From Paenibacillus_AQ nitricinens (lineage in GTDB: Bacteria; Bacillota; Bacilli; Paenibacillales; Paenibacillaceae), in contig NZ_CP183948.1 in the NCBI RefSeq assembly GCF_052056485.1, positions 5,208,001 through 5,272,000 on the forward strand: a stretch of 64,000 bases of DNA. The letters are read 5' to 3'. The notes under the pieces were generated by a model. The model searched no databases. It was not told where the DNA came from and worked only from the letters and a program-made list of their open reading frames with translations. A program made the position numbers and the translations under genes. The number at the start of each line of letters is the position of its first letter. Position 1 is the first letter of the stretch. Of the stretch, positions 34,987 to 42,961 are shown piece after piece.

Positions 34987-35751
34987 TTAAGCTCCTCCCA
35001 TTTCTCCAGATTCATATAATATACAAGCAGCGGCAACCATGCCCGCTGTCTCACAGCGCAGAATTCGCCGTCCCAGTCCTACGGATACTGCCCCGGCTTC
35101 TTCTGCCTTGAGGCATTCCTCCGGAGTAAAACCTCCTTCAGGACCAACCACAACCATAACTTTCCCGCCAGATTGCGGTGAAAGTGATGCTAACCATGGA
35201 GCAACGCTGCTTCGAAGCTGCAAGCCTTCCTCTTTTTCATAACAGAAATAAACAGCATCATATTCACTAAAAGTCTGTAAAAGCTGCTTCCAGGACAAAG
35301 GTGATCCTACAGACGGAACGATGTTCCGATGAGCCTGTTCGGCAGCTTCCTTACAAATTTTACGCCAGCGATCCAGTCGTTTGCTTTCTTTACGCTCGTC
35401 GTATTGCACTATTGTGCGTTCTGACAGAAAAGGAACAAAGCCTACAGCACCAATCTCTGTACACTTCTGAATGACAGTTTCCATCTTATCGGCTTTAGGC
35501 AAGCTCTGTGCGACTGTAATTTTAATTCGAGGTTCATGCGTCATCTCCAGGGACTCCAGAATGTTCACAGTGACTTCCCCAATTTCAATCTGCGCAATCT
35601 CTACTAATGCCTCACGCGAAACACCATCGCTAACAATAAGCTTGTCCCCTGCCTTACCACGCATCACTTTAGCGATATGACGGGCGTCTTCCCCATCAAT
35701 TCTCACGGTATCCGCACCAAACTGCTCCGGTGTAACGAAATATCGCTGCAT
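34987..35751 (-). CDS. rsmE: 16S rRNA (uracil-1498-N3)-methyltransferase
   Basis: A 254-residue SPOUT-class methyltransferase. The N-terminal PUA-like domain contains GEDARHIAKVMR, and the knotted C-terminal domain carries VVVGPEGGFTPEE and SVGLGRRILRCETA, the SAM-binding signature. It methylates U1498 of 16S rRNA in assembled 30S subunits. In Bacillus it directly follows prmA; here the M50 protease gene and two structured repeats intervene. The ribosome binding site AGGA is modest and about ten bases from the ATG. Confidence 0.96.
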   Translation of the reverse strand: MQRYFVTPEQFGADTVRIDGEDARHIAKVMRGKAGDKLIVSDGVSREALVEIAQIEIGEVTVNILESLEMTHEPRIKITVAQSLPKADKMETVIQKCTEIGAVGFVPFLSERTIVQYDERKESKRLDRWRKICKEAAEQAHRNIVPSVGSPLSWKQLLQTFSEYDAVYFCYEKEEGLQLRSSVAPWLASLSPQSGGKVMVVVGPEGGFTPEECLKAEEAGAVSVGLGRRILRCETAGMVAAACILYESGEMGGA

Positions 35752-35786
35752 CTCATCATCATCCTGTTCATAAATTCAGTAACAAG

Positions 35787-35843
35787 TATAAACGCCTTCG
35801 GCGTCCCTATAAGGACTGTAAGCGTTTAAACGAGAAATATAAG
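35787..35843 (+). repeat. Structured dispersed repeat, copy A
   Basis: An outer stem AAACGC/GCGTTT (35790-35795/35822-35827) encloses a GTCC/GGAC core (35803-35806/35813-35816) around CTATAA, followed by GAGAAATATAAG. It aligns along its length with copy B at 35874-35940 and with the minus strand of copy C at 57002-57090. Confidence 0.75.
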
Positions 35844-35873
35844 TCATAAAGTATAGTGTGAAACTTATACTTT

Positions 35874-35940
35874 CTTATATTTGAAGAAACGGCTTAGTCG
35901 CCCTTATAAGGACGTCACCCGTTTCTTCAAGAAATATAAG
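35874..35940 (+). repeat. Structured dispersed repeat, copy B
   Basis: The most complete copy, 67 bases. Terminal inverted repeats CTTATATTT/AAATATAAG (35874-35882/35932-35940) flank a second stem GAAGAAACGG/CCGTTTCTTC, which encloses the near-palindromic core around CCTTATAAGG. The nested symmetry looks like a miniature, possibly mobilised element, or an RNA cloverleaf. It lies between the M50 protease gene and rsmE, in a 278-base gap with no gene. Confidence 0.78.
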
Positions 35941-36029
35941 GTTCGGTCAAGCGAAAATTAATGATCAAATTTTGATCAAATTACATAATACAATGTTTGA
36001 CAAAGGTTGAACAGACTTCATTCCTTGCC

Positions 36030-36713
36030 TTAGCTGCCAAAAATTCTTAGAGACAGCTGTACAAATGTTCTCGACATTTCACTAGCCCAGCCTGCAAGCG
36101 GATCAATTGTAAACGTCCGTAGCCCAGGAATAAACAGAATTAATAAAAAGAGGAATACAGCCCATTGTTCAAATTGCTGTAATTTGCCGCGGATCGAACG
36201 TGGGGCAATATCTTCCACAATCCGATAGCCATCCAGTGGCGGCAGCGGAATAAGATTGAACAGAAACAGAAAGAAGTTCCATTGAATGAAGGTACCAAAG
36301 AATAAGTATACAGCCTCGAGCATGCGATCATTCGAGATATTATCCAGAACTCCAGTTGCCGCAAGTGCACCGTATATTATAGCACCAATAATTCCTAAGA
36401 GCAGGTTACTGATTGGTCCCGCAGCCGACACGATGACTCCCATGAGACGAGGACGACTAAAGTTATCGCGGTTTACCGGAACCGGACGCGCCCAACCGAA
36501 GCCAGCAACTAGCAGCAGCAAAATACCAAAGAAATCGAAATGAACAGCAGGGTTAAGCGTCATGCGGCCAAGTAATCTTGCTGTTGGGTCCCCGAACTTA
36601 TTCGCGAAATAAGCATGACTGAATTCATGTACTGTAAAAGCAATTAAAATTGTAATGAGCAGGAAAGGAAGCTGATCTAAATCTACTCGAATTATACTTT
36701 GCAATATATCCAT
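36030..36713 (-). CDS. Site-2 protease family zinc metalloprotease (M50)
   Basis: A 227-residue integral membrane protein. The zinc motif HEFSHAY is in the first or second transmembrane helix (about residues 29-35). GRMTLNPAVHFD and the second active-site motif LIPLPPLDGYRI (the Asp ligand) follow, in the order of the short YwhC-type M50 family. Such proteases cleave substrates inside the membrane; this substrate is unknown. The ATG at 36713 has AGAGG four bases upstream, inside the prmA end. It lies two bases after prmA, so co-translation is likely, although Bacillus has no such gene here. Confidence 0.93.
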   Translation of the reverse strand: MDILQSIIRVDLDQLPFLLITILIAFTVHEFSHAYFANKFGDPTARLLGRMTLNPAVHFDFFGILLLLVAGFGWARPVPVNRDNFSRPRLMGVIVSAAGPISNLLLGIIGAIIYGALAATGVLDNISNDRMLEAVYLFFGTFIQWNFFLFLFNLIPLPPLDGYRIVEDIAPRSIRGKLQQFEQWAVFLFLLILFIPGLRTFTIDPLAGWASEMSRTFVQLSLRIFGS

Positions 36714-36715
36714 TT

Positions 36716-37771
36716 TTACCTCTTTCCGGCTGTAAATGCCACCCAATCTTCTTCACGGGATATTTCAATAATCTCAAAGCCAGACGCTTTCAGCGCGTTC
36801 GCCACAAGTCCTTCTTTATCTTTATATATACCTGAGGTAATGTAGAGGCCTCCAGGCTGAAGCGCGCGGTATACATCATCCGTAAACAATACGATGATTT
36901 CCGCCAAAATATTCGCAACTACAATTTGTACAGGTAATGTCACGCCAAGGCTGCCTTCTTGCTCTTGCTTAGCAGGAACGGCTCCTTCTAGTGAGTGACC
37001 AGGTCTAGCGGATGGCCACATCTCTCCAGCCGCTGTATCAGCTACACCTTCCCCGCCCAGCAGCGACAGAAGATCGCTCTCTTTTACCGTTATGGACGAT
37101 TCAAGCTTGTTAAGGGCTACATTCTCCCGTGCACTTTCCACAGCCACCGGATCTAAATCTAAGGCCAATACAGATTTTGCACCTAGCAGCATCGCACCTA
37201 CAGCCAGAATTCCTGAACCTGTACCGACATCGATAACTTCTTCACCGCCGCTAATATTCTTTTCAAGTGCACGGAGGCACAGAGCTGTTGTAGGGTGAGT
37301 CCCAGTACCAAATGCCATCCCAGGGTCGATCTCAATGATGGCTTCATCCGGACTCTCAGGCGTATATTCCTCCCAGGTTGGTTTAATGGTGAGACGCTCC
37401 GATACCCGCAGCGGTTTGAAATATTGCTTCCAAGCATGCGCCCATTCGTCTTCATCCACAGTCTTCCAAGAAATCAACGCTTTGCCTGGATCAATCCCGT
37501 ACTCATGTAATTCGGCTACCCGTGGAGTCAATTCTTCTATAACAGCATCCATATCTGTGGAATCGGCATAATAACCCTTTATGACCGCTTCCCCTTCTGG
37601 AATATCATTCAAAGGTTGGTCGTACAATTCACCGTAACGTGTATCCCGTTCTTTATTCAGTGTGCCGGATTCCTCGATAGAAACTCCACCTGCACCAGCT
37701 TCATATAAAAAATTCGAAATCATTTCCTGTGCTTCTTCTGTTGTATGTATCGTCACTTCATGCCATAACAT
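36716..37771 (-). CDS. prmA: Ribosomal protein L11 methyltransferase
   Basis: A 351-residue SAM-dependent methyltransferase that trimethylates ribosomal protein L11. An N-terminal substrate-recognition domain (MLWHEVTIHTTEEAQEMI) is followed by a Rossmann domain with DPGMAFGTGTHPTT, VIDVGTGSGILAVGA and IVVANILAEI. It is about 40 residues longer than usual because of an insertion at about residues 240-275, rich in Gly, Ala, Pro and Glu, between the DLL strand and the ANIL motif. The ATG has AGGAGG 11 bases upstream, directly preceded by two copies of the same hairpin repeat found before cdd. It follows dnaJ in Bacillus; here about 11 kb of accessory DNA separates them. Confidence 0.95.
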   Translation of the reverse strand: MLWHEVTIHTTEEAQEMISNFLYEAGAGGVSIEESGTLNKERDTRYGELYDQPLNDIPEGEAVIKGYYADSTDMDAVIEELTPRVAELHEYGIDPGKALISWKTVDEDEWAHAWKQYFKPLRVSERLTIKPTWEEYTPESPDEAIIEIDPGMAFGTGTHPTTALCLRALEKNISGGEEVIDVGTGSGILAVGAMLLGAKSVLALDLDPVAVESARENVALNKLESSITVKESDLLSLLGGEGVADTAAGEMWPSARPGHSLEGAVPAKQEQEGSLGVTLPVQIVVANILAEIIVLFTDDVYRALQPGGLYITSGIYKDKEGLVANALKASGFEIIEISREEDWVAFTAGKR

Positions 37772-37791
37772 CTTTATGTAATCCTCCTAAA

Positions 37792-37920
37792 AGTTTTGTG
37801 AGCATTTGCTTCATTGATTTACTTCGTGCAAAACTGACTTCGAAAGCATAGGCTTAGTTTTGTGAAGCATTTGCTTCATTGATTTACTTCGTGCAAAACT
37901 CGCTTCGAAAGCATTCGCTT
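37792..37920. repeat. Tandem 64-bp hairpin repeat upstream of the prmA RBS
   Basis: Two nearly identical head-to-tail units start at 37792 and 37856. Each begins AGTTTTGTGA, contains GCATTTGCTTCATTGATTTA, then CTTCGTGCAAAACT and CTTCGAAAGCAT. AGTTTTG/CAAAACT arms can form a hairpin in the prmA mRNA. The block ends three bases before the AGGAGG site, the same arrangement as at cdd (944-1070). Confidence 0.82.
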
Positions 37921-37962
37921 CATAGTATAACATTTCTTCTTGGTGTAACGCCAAACTACAGC

Positions 37963-38541
37963 TCAACGATCTGCGATGTCCTCTTTACACCTACAAAAGC
38001 AGTTGAGCGAATGATCATCCACCATCCCCGATGCCTGCATAAAAGCATAGCATATTGTAGTACCCACAAACTTCATGCCTTTCTTCTTTAACACCTTACT
38101 CATCTCATCAGACCGAGACGTCGAAGCAGGTACATCTGCACGAGTCTTCCAATGATTAATAGTTGGCACACCTCCGACAAAGCTCCAGAGATAATCCGCA
38201 AAGCTTCCATTTTCCTCGCAAATTTGCAAGTATACACCCGCATTACGAATGATAGAATCAATTTTCAATCGATTTCTAATAATCCCGGGGTCACTCATTA
38301 GCTCAGCAATTTTTGCCTCATCGTAATGGACAATCTTTTCCGGATCAAATCCGTCAAAAACCTCTCTGAAACGCGCTCGTTTTTTTAGTACCGTGTACCA
38401 GCTTAGCCCTGCTTGCATCCCTTCCAGCATAAGTAATTCAAACAGCTTGCGGTCATCGTACAGAGGTTTGCCCCACTCCTCATCATGATAGGCGATATAT
38501 AGAGGATCATCATTGACCCAAGCACAGCGATTGACTTCCAT
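37963..38541 (-). CDS. tag: DNA-3-methyladenine glycosylase I
   Basis: A 192-residue TagI-type glycosylase that removes 3-methyladenine from alkylated DNA. Family hallmarks are RCAWVNDDPLYIAYHDEEWG at the N-terminus (a zinc Cys and His), FELLMLEGMQAGLSW with its 3-methyladenine-contacting residues, and the C-terminal DDHSLNCFC segment providing the other zinc ligands. The length is normal. The ATG has an AAGGAGAG site. It stands alone upstream of prmA and is not part of the Bacillus backbone. Confidence 0.95.
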   Translation of the reverse strand: MEVNRCAWVNDDPLYIAYHDEEWGKPLYDDRKLFELLMLEGMQAGLSWYTVLKKRARFREVFDGFDPEKIVHYDEAKIAELMSDPGIIRNRLKIDSIIRNAGVYLQICEENGSFADYLWSFVGGVPTINHWKTRADVPASTSRSDEMSKVLKKKGMKFVGTTICYAFMQASGMVDDHSLNCFCRCKEDIADR

Positions 38542-38607
38542 CCTGTTTCTCTCCTTTAATTATGCTTATGCATAGCTGAACCTTTACATCATCTATTCAC
38601 TGTAAAC

Positions 38608-38639
38608 GAAAAAAAGGGAAGAACACAAGGTTCATCCCT
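38608..38639 (-). terminator. Terminator of the sigma/anti-sigma operon
   Basis: On the minus strand AGGGA-T-GAAC and GTTC-T-TCCCT form a stem with one mismatch and a 5-base loop, followed by seven T residues, 44 bases past the DUF4179 gene stop. Confidence 0.88.
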
Positions 38640-38682
38640 AAAAAAGTTACTATTTTCTATAAGCTTACGTATTGCCAACCTC

Positions 38683-40365
38683 TTAAGGCTGGATCTGCAC
38701 TCTCGTCTCTTTTTCCGGATCATCAGTGGTGTAGTAGAAGTTATAAATAGAAGCTTCTGTACCTTTAAAATCCTTATAAACATCAATCGCCTTGTTGTTT
38801 CCATCGCCAGTGAAATTAACGGTCACGGGCTTACCTAGAATACGTTCTTTCCCCAGTCCGATATGGGTCTGATTAATACCACCAAAGCGAGTATCATCAC
38901 TTCCAGTTTCTACATAAAGATCGGCTCCCTGCATATAATACGTCCACTTCACAGGGTATCCGCCAAGTTGCTGGATAATTGTCTGTTTCTTTTGAGAGAT
39001 GTTTGTTAAAAGAAGTGGTATTTTATCATCATTATTTTTGGTAATTTTATAGCTGCCATGCTGGGTCACCTTATATTTAGCAACAAAGGTAATCGGCGTC
39101 TCTTTCGTAATTTCAAGATCAACTGGCCGCTCAAAACGAAGCACTGTCAATTCTGGCTCTCCTTCTGGAGATCTCCAGAAATCACCCTCCAGCGACTTGC
39201 CTCCTACTTCAAGAGCAGACTTTTTGTAAGGGAAATTGTCGCCTTTCTCTTTACTTCGAATTGTGATTCGAATTTGAGTAGGTGTCAGTACCATTTTCTC
39301 CAGCGTGTAGTCAGTTTCACCCTCTTCTAGTGGCAGATTTAATGAGGTATTTATGGTTCCGCTCTCCATCTGCTTTTTACTTAATTGAAGATCGAAAGCC
39401 AACGGCCCCTCAACATTTTTCTCTTGCTTCATGTACTGAAGTTTATAAGTGAGCTGACCACTGGAAACATCTTCGGCTTTAAAATATTGCTGTGCGGTAT
39501 ATTCCCCATTTTCACCTGGTGCACCGAAAGTACCTCCGGGCAGCGAATTTATTAGCGTTCCGTTTTTGTACCCGACAATAGTTGGATTTGTCCATTCTTT
39601 TGCTTCTGGCTGATCAAAAATAATCGCTGAAGAGAATAACATTTTTTCTTGTCCTTGGGTAAAAGGTTTCACCTCTATGCTGCGCATTCCTTCCTGCCCA
39701 ATCGGAAAATTCTGTGTCTCCTGCGATCGGATATCCAACGCTAAATCTAACTCCTGTGTGCTAAAGGCTTGCATATTATCTGCAACTAATTGGACATTCA
39801 CGTTGTTCTGCTTCGGCGTCCAATCACTTTCAAAATATCCGTTGTAAAGTTGATTTTTTTCATCCCAAAGCACATAACTGAATTCACTAGGATTACTCGC
39901 CCCATCTGCGTCCTTCAAGGTCATTCCTTTTACATTCCAAATTTCATTTTCCAAGCGTTTTCCTACATCCATAGTGAATAAGATGACCGTCCGATTCTCA
40001 TCCACAATAGCTGTATGTAGCTTCAGCGTTACTCCATCCAGCGTCACCGATTGATCCAGTTGTTGTCCGAGATTTTGGGCCAGTGCAGCTTGAACGCCAC
40101 CTCTCCCATGGAGCATATTATCCCAATTATAATGTACTGCCGCATATACAGGTGCCGCTGCAATAAGCACTGAAAATGAAGCAACCACCGCTATTTTACT
40201 CCAGTTTCTCCCTCTATTCTCGCTACCATTGATCATCCGAGCTTGTATGGGAGTCATTGTACTCCCTTCTTGCTCTAAGCGTCCCCACATGCTTTCAAAA
40301 TCCGGATAAGGCACGCCTTTATCTTCATTTAATCGATGCTCCAGCATATTTTCCAACTTTTTCAA
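38683..40365 (-). CDS. DUF4179-type membrane anti-sigma factor
   Basis: A 560-residue single-pass membrane protein. A cytoplasmic N-terminus of about 55 residues is followed by a transmembrane helix (about 57-77, IAVVASFSVLIAAAPVYAAV) and a large extracytoplasmic region. The first part after the helix (to about residue 190; HYNWDNMLHG, VDENRTVILFTMDVG) resembles DUF4179 proteins, which are encoded next to ECF sigma factors and act as anti-sigma factors. The remainder is beta-rich and probably senses or binds something outside; the signal is unknown. The TTG start at 40365 has AAAGGAGG nine bases upstream and overlaps the sigma gene by 41 bases. Confidence 0.85.
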   Translation of the reverse strand: MKKLENMLEHRLNEDKGVPYPDFESMWGRLEQEGSTMTPIQARMINGSENRGRNWSKIAVVASFSVLIAAAPVYAAVHYNWDNMLHGRGGVQAALAQNLGQQLDQSVTLDGVTLKLHTAIVDENRTVILFTMDVGKRLENEIWNVKGMTLKDADGASNPSEFSYVLWDEKNQLYNGYFESDWTPKQNNVNVQLVADNMQAFSTQELDLALDIRSQETQNFPIGQEGMRSIEVKPFTQGQEKMLFSSAIIFDQPEAKEWTNPTIVGYKNGTLINSLPGGTFGAPGENGEYTAQQYFKAEDVSSGQLTYKLQYMKQEKNVEGPLAFDLQLSKKQMESGTINTSLNLPLEEGETDYTLEKMVLTPTQIRITIRSKEKGDNFPYKKSALEVGGKSLEGDFWRSPEGEPELTVLRFERPVDLEITKETPITFVAKYKVTQHGSYKITKNNDDKIPLLLTNISQKKQTIIQQLGGYPVKWTYYMQGADLYVETGSDDTRFGGINQTHIGLGKERILGKPVTVNFTGDGNNKAIDVYKDFKGTEASIYNFYYTTDDPEKETRVQIQP

Positions 40366-40885
40366 AAGATTCGCCCTCCTTTAGTTCAACTTCAACCCCA
40401 GCCTCTTGCAGGATTCTCCTCATTACCGTTAACCCTTTATGCAGCCTTGATTTGGTCGTTCCAAGTGGAATGGACAGCATATCCGAAACTTCAGCCAGAG
40501 TGAAATCATGCATATACCTGAGCGTGATCACCATTCTAAGTTTGATAGGAAGCTGACTCATATATTGCGCCCACTCGATTTCCGTCTCACGCTGCTCAAT
40601 CTGCTGCTCCACAGTTGTTACTACCGTTTTGTTAAAGAAATGCAGATTGTCCGTTATCTTTTGCTGCAAAGTTCGTTTTCGTTTCAAATGATTGAGGCAA
40701 TGGTTAACCGTTATTTTCATAATCCAAGCTTTCAAATGCTCCACGTTCTCACGATTCGTGCGAAATACGGTAATGAACACATCCTGCGTCAAGTCCTCTG
40801 CATCCGCCGCGTCATGCAGCATATAGTAGCAGGTTCGATATACATCCTTGTTGTAGGTTTCGAATAACTCCCGGTTAGTCTCCAA
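40325..40885 (-). CDS. ECF-type sigma-70 family sigma factor
   Basis: A 186-residue sigma factor with only regions 2 and 4, as in the ECF group. Region 2 contains MLHDAADAEDLTQDVFITVF and AWIMKITVNHCLNHLKR; region 4 contains LRYMHDFTLAEVSDMLSIP followed by GTTKSRLHKGL, the -35 recognition helix. I start it at the TTG at 40883-40885, nine bases after AAGGAGG; an in-frame ATG at 40927 lies upstream of a probable -10 element and would translate the ribosome binding site itself. Its partner DUF4179 gene overlaps its end, so the pair forms a regulatory unit responding to an envelope signal. Confidence 0.9.
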   Translation of the reverse strand: METNRELFETYNKDVYRTCYYMLHDAADAEDLTQDVFITVFRTNRENVEHLKAWIMKITVNHCLNHLKRKRTLQQKITDNLHFFNKTVVTTVEQQIEQRETEIEWAQYMSQLPIKLRMVITLRYMHDFTLAEVSDMLSIPLGTTKSRLHKGLTVMRRILQEAGVEVELKEGESFEKVGKYAGASIK

Positions 40886-40920
40886 CTCATGCGCCCTCCT
40901 TTCTGTTCTGTGATATCTAT

Positions 40921-40947
40921 ATGACAACCAATCTTTGGAAAAGGTTC
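40921..40947 (-). promoter_or_regulatory. Candidate autoregulatory ECF promoter
   Basis: On the minus strand GAACC (40943-40947), a 16-base spacer and TGTCAT (40921-40926) have the form of an ECF promoter (GAAC-type -35, GTC-type -10). It lies 35 bases before the TTG start of the sigma gene. The spacer begins with a T-run, common in ECF promoters. Self-recognition by the encoded sigma factor is inferred. Confidence 0.5.
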
Positions 40948-41188
40948 GTTTTTCCGAGCATAAACTATGGCTACCTTTTTTGACATAAAGGAATTAGATA
41001 AGATTATAAACCCTCATCTCAAAAAGTTAGATGTTAGAAGCTAGAAGCTGTCCATAAAAAATAGGAAATACATACAAGCTATTAATTTAATCTTGAATAT
41101 AAATATTACAGTGACATTTTATAGTCACTTATTGCGAGATTCGCACATCCTTCTTACAACAAAAAACATATTAAATGGAGGAAAGATA
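40948..41188. other. Divergent intergenic region upstream of the exosporium-like gene
   Basis: No gene is visible. A TTGACA at 40980-40985 has a TATAAA at 41005-41010 on the plus strand, but the 19-base spacer is poor. An inverted repeat AGTGAC/GTCACT lies at 41110-41129 in the probable leader of the downstream gene. Confidence 0.4.
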
Positions 41189-41662
41189 ATGACTCTTTTA
41201 ACTACTGGCCCCATAGAAAACAATGTCAATTCAGAAAACAACACCAGACTAACACAACAGGCCACAGTCAAAATTGACAATTGGAGCGGTCAGGATGCAT
41301 CTACAGTTTTAATTGAAGGCTATTACATGAATGAAGAAAGAGTTCAATATGTCTGTGATCTTCTAAAAGTGATGCCCAATCAAGTGATAACTAGAAACTA
41401 TTTTGCAGACTTTGATGCCTTCGAGTTTTTTTTCACAACCGAAGATTTGCCAACCAACCCCATCCAAATATCATTCTGGGGAAAGGATAGCACGGAGAAA
41501 CTAGTAGCTCCCCATCGACTGGTATCATCAGAATTATCAGGGTATGTTGGGGCGACTGGCGCTACCGGAGACATCACCAATCATCGATACATGATTCCTG
41601 TGTTGATTATTAACAAAATCGGCTACCTCCAACAAAAAATAGGGTCAGTCTCCCGTAAGTAG
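41189..41662 (+). CDS. Hypothetical protein with a collagen-like stub, possibly spore or surface associated
   Basis: A 157-residue protein with no signal peptide or transmembrane segment. After a polar leader (TTGPIENNVNSENNTRLTQQ), a beta-rich domain (ATVKIDNWS to ISFWGKDS) ends in APHRLVSSELSGYVGATGAT, a short Gly-X-Y stretch, and a C-terminal tail with IPVLIINKIGYLQQK. From memory the leader and domain resemble N-terminal parts of Paenibacillus collagen-like surface proteins in which a long Gly-X-Y tract follows; here only about two repeats remain. The ATG at 41189 has GGAGG; an upstream in-frame ATG lacks a site. The stop codon lies at the edge of the terminator loop. Confidence 0.75.
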   Translation: MTLLTTGPIENNVNSENNTRLTQQATVKIDNWSGQDASTVLIEGYYMNEERVQYVCDLLKVMPNQVITRNYFADFDAFEFFFTTEDLPTNPIQISFWGKDSTEKLVAPHRLVSSELSGYVGATGATGDITNHRYMIPVLIINKIGYLQQKIGSVSRK

Positions 41663-41678
41663 GAGATTGACCCTTTTT
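41632..41678. terminator. Bidirectional terminator overlapping a stop codon
   Basis: A 13-bp stem (41641-41653/41662-41674) with loop CGTAAGTA and one G-T pair is followed by TTTTT on the plus strand and by ATTTTTTG on the minus strand. It serves the plus-strand gene, whose last codons form the left arm, and the minus-strand PAS/MCP gene. Confidence 0.92.
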
Positions 41679-41707
41679 CTTATATCTCACAAATTACATA
41701 CAACAGA

Positions 41708-42619
41708 CTAAACAATATTCATAACCTCTCGCGCTTGTGTATCTAAATCCTGGGCTGAAGAAGAAATATTCTTGAAATCATCTAATGCGATTTGAATCTG
41801 CTGTTGACTATCTTCTATATTTTCTTGTACCTGGTTTGTTCCTTTGGAGATCTTTTCGATTTCCAGCGTGATCGCATCCACACTATCTTTCACTTGAATG
41901 ATCGAATCCTGCACCATGGAAGATAGCTTCCTAACTTCTTTTGCCACCACATCAAAACCTCGCCCAAACTCCCCGGCATGTGCCGCTTCAATTGCTGCAT
42001 TAAGCGCTAAGAGTTGCGTTTGCGAAGCAATATTACGAATCGTTTGTACAATACCCTGAATCGATACCGCTTGTTTCTCCAGATTCGCTAACGTCTGTGT
42101 ATTTTCGATCGATACTTCGGCAATTTTGTCGACACTCCGTAGTAGTTCTTGACTGCGTTCAATCCCTTTCTCAGCTCTTTGATTCAGGTTGTCCGACATC
42201 TCTTGCATCCGCTGCACCACAACACTCATGTTATTTTGACGCTCCGTGATATTAGCCGCTATCTTGGATACGCCAATGACCTGTTCATTGTTTTCATCAA
42301 AGACTGGCATATATGTAGCTTCCAACCATACCGCATTTCCTTTTGCATCCATCCGTTCGATTTTATCCTGAAAACTTTTCCCTAAAAAAAGATCTTGCCA
42401 GAACAACTCATAGCCCGGGCTATTTACAAAATGAGAAAAGCAAAACTCTTTGTGGTGCATCCCATACATCTCTTCTTTGCTATACCCCATCGAACTAGCA
42501 AAAACTTCATTCACATAAGCCACTCGTCGATTAAGATCAAACCTGATAATCGCTAAATTTTTTTCTAAAGATCGGACAACAAGCTCATCGGTAACTCCTT
42601 GAGAGTGTACCATTCCCAT
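41708..42619 (-). CDS. Soluble PAS-domain methyl-accepting chemotaxis-like protein
   Basis: A 303-residue cytoplasmic receptor. An N-terminal PAS domain (about residues 15-125; FDLNRRVAYVNEVFASSMGY, then GNAVWLEATYMPVFDENNEQ) is followed by a coiled coil and a short MCP signalling domain with the hairpin-tip sequence IASQTQLLALNAAIEAAHAG. No transmembrane segment is present. It may sense an internal ligand or redox state and signal to CheA, or act outside chemotaxis. The ATG at 42619 has AGGAGG nine bases upstream; the frame continues a further eight codons without a site. Confidence 0.9.
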   Translation of the reverse strand: MGMVHSQGVTDELVVRSLEKNLAIIRFDLNRRVAYVNEVFASSMGYSKEEMYGMHHKEFCFSHFVNSPGYELFWQDLFLGKSFQDKIERMDAKGNAVWLEATYMPVFDENNEQVIGVSKIAANITERQNNMSVVVQRMQEMSDNLNQRAEKGIERSQELLRSVDKIAEVSIENTQTLANLEKQAVSIQGIVQTIRNIASQTQLLALNAAIEAAHAGEFGRGFDVVAKEVRKLSSMVQDSIIQVKDSVDAITLEIEKISKGTNQVQENIEDSQQQIQIALDDFKNISSSAQDLDTQAREVMNIV

Positions 42620-42961
42620 ATAATAATTCCTCCTGAATATCAATAAGTTATTCGCGTCATCTTGAAGTATATTTGATCAATTATACGCGCTTATTACGCA
42701 GAGAGTAATACATCATTTTTATTAAGCTGAAATTAATTCGTAATTAAAATAGACCAATGACGAGCGGGTATTACTCCTTTCTAATAGTTGATCCCTGAAA
42801 TAATCCTAAGTGATGATACGCAGGGAAAACCTCCCTATAATTTCTACCAAATTAAGCCTTTTTCTAGATATTAGAGATTTAGATGTAATAACAAAAACCC
42901 CAGCCGTAATTCCAGCCAGGGTTCGAACCAGTGCCTATTCTTTTTATGTACATTTCCTTAT
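42620..42961. other. Intergenic region upstream of the PAS/MCP gene
   Basis: This 342-base stretch has no gene. On the minus strand a TATAAT lies at 42680-42685, about 60 bases before the PAS/MCP start, without a clear -35. GAGTAATA and TATTACTC copies around 42704-42777 are inverted. The right end holds the terminator at 42893-42922. Confidence 0.45.
42893..42922 (-). terminator. Terminator of the three-gene hypothetical cluster
   Basis: On the minus strand ACCCTGGC and GCTGGGGT form an 8-bp stem with two G-U pairs and a 10-base loop, followed by TTTTTG. It lies 40 bases past the gene at 42962. Confidence 0.65.

Noticed and set aside
35962..35978. Palindrome TGATCAAATTTTGATCA near the M50 gene
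   Set aside because: Short and AT-rich with no associated promoter; it is close to what chance would give in this intergenic DNA.
42800..42850. c-di-GMP riboswitch-like words (ACGCAGGGAAAACCTCCC)
   Set aside because: Only a short hairpin is present; the second helix and conserved junction of the GEMM fold are missing, and the orientation does not lead into a gene.
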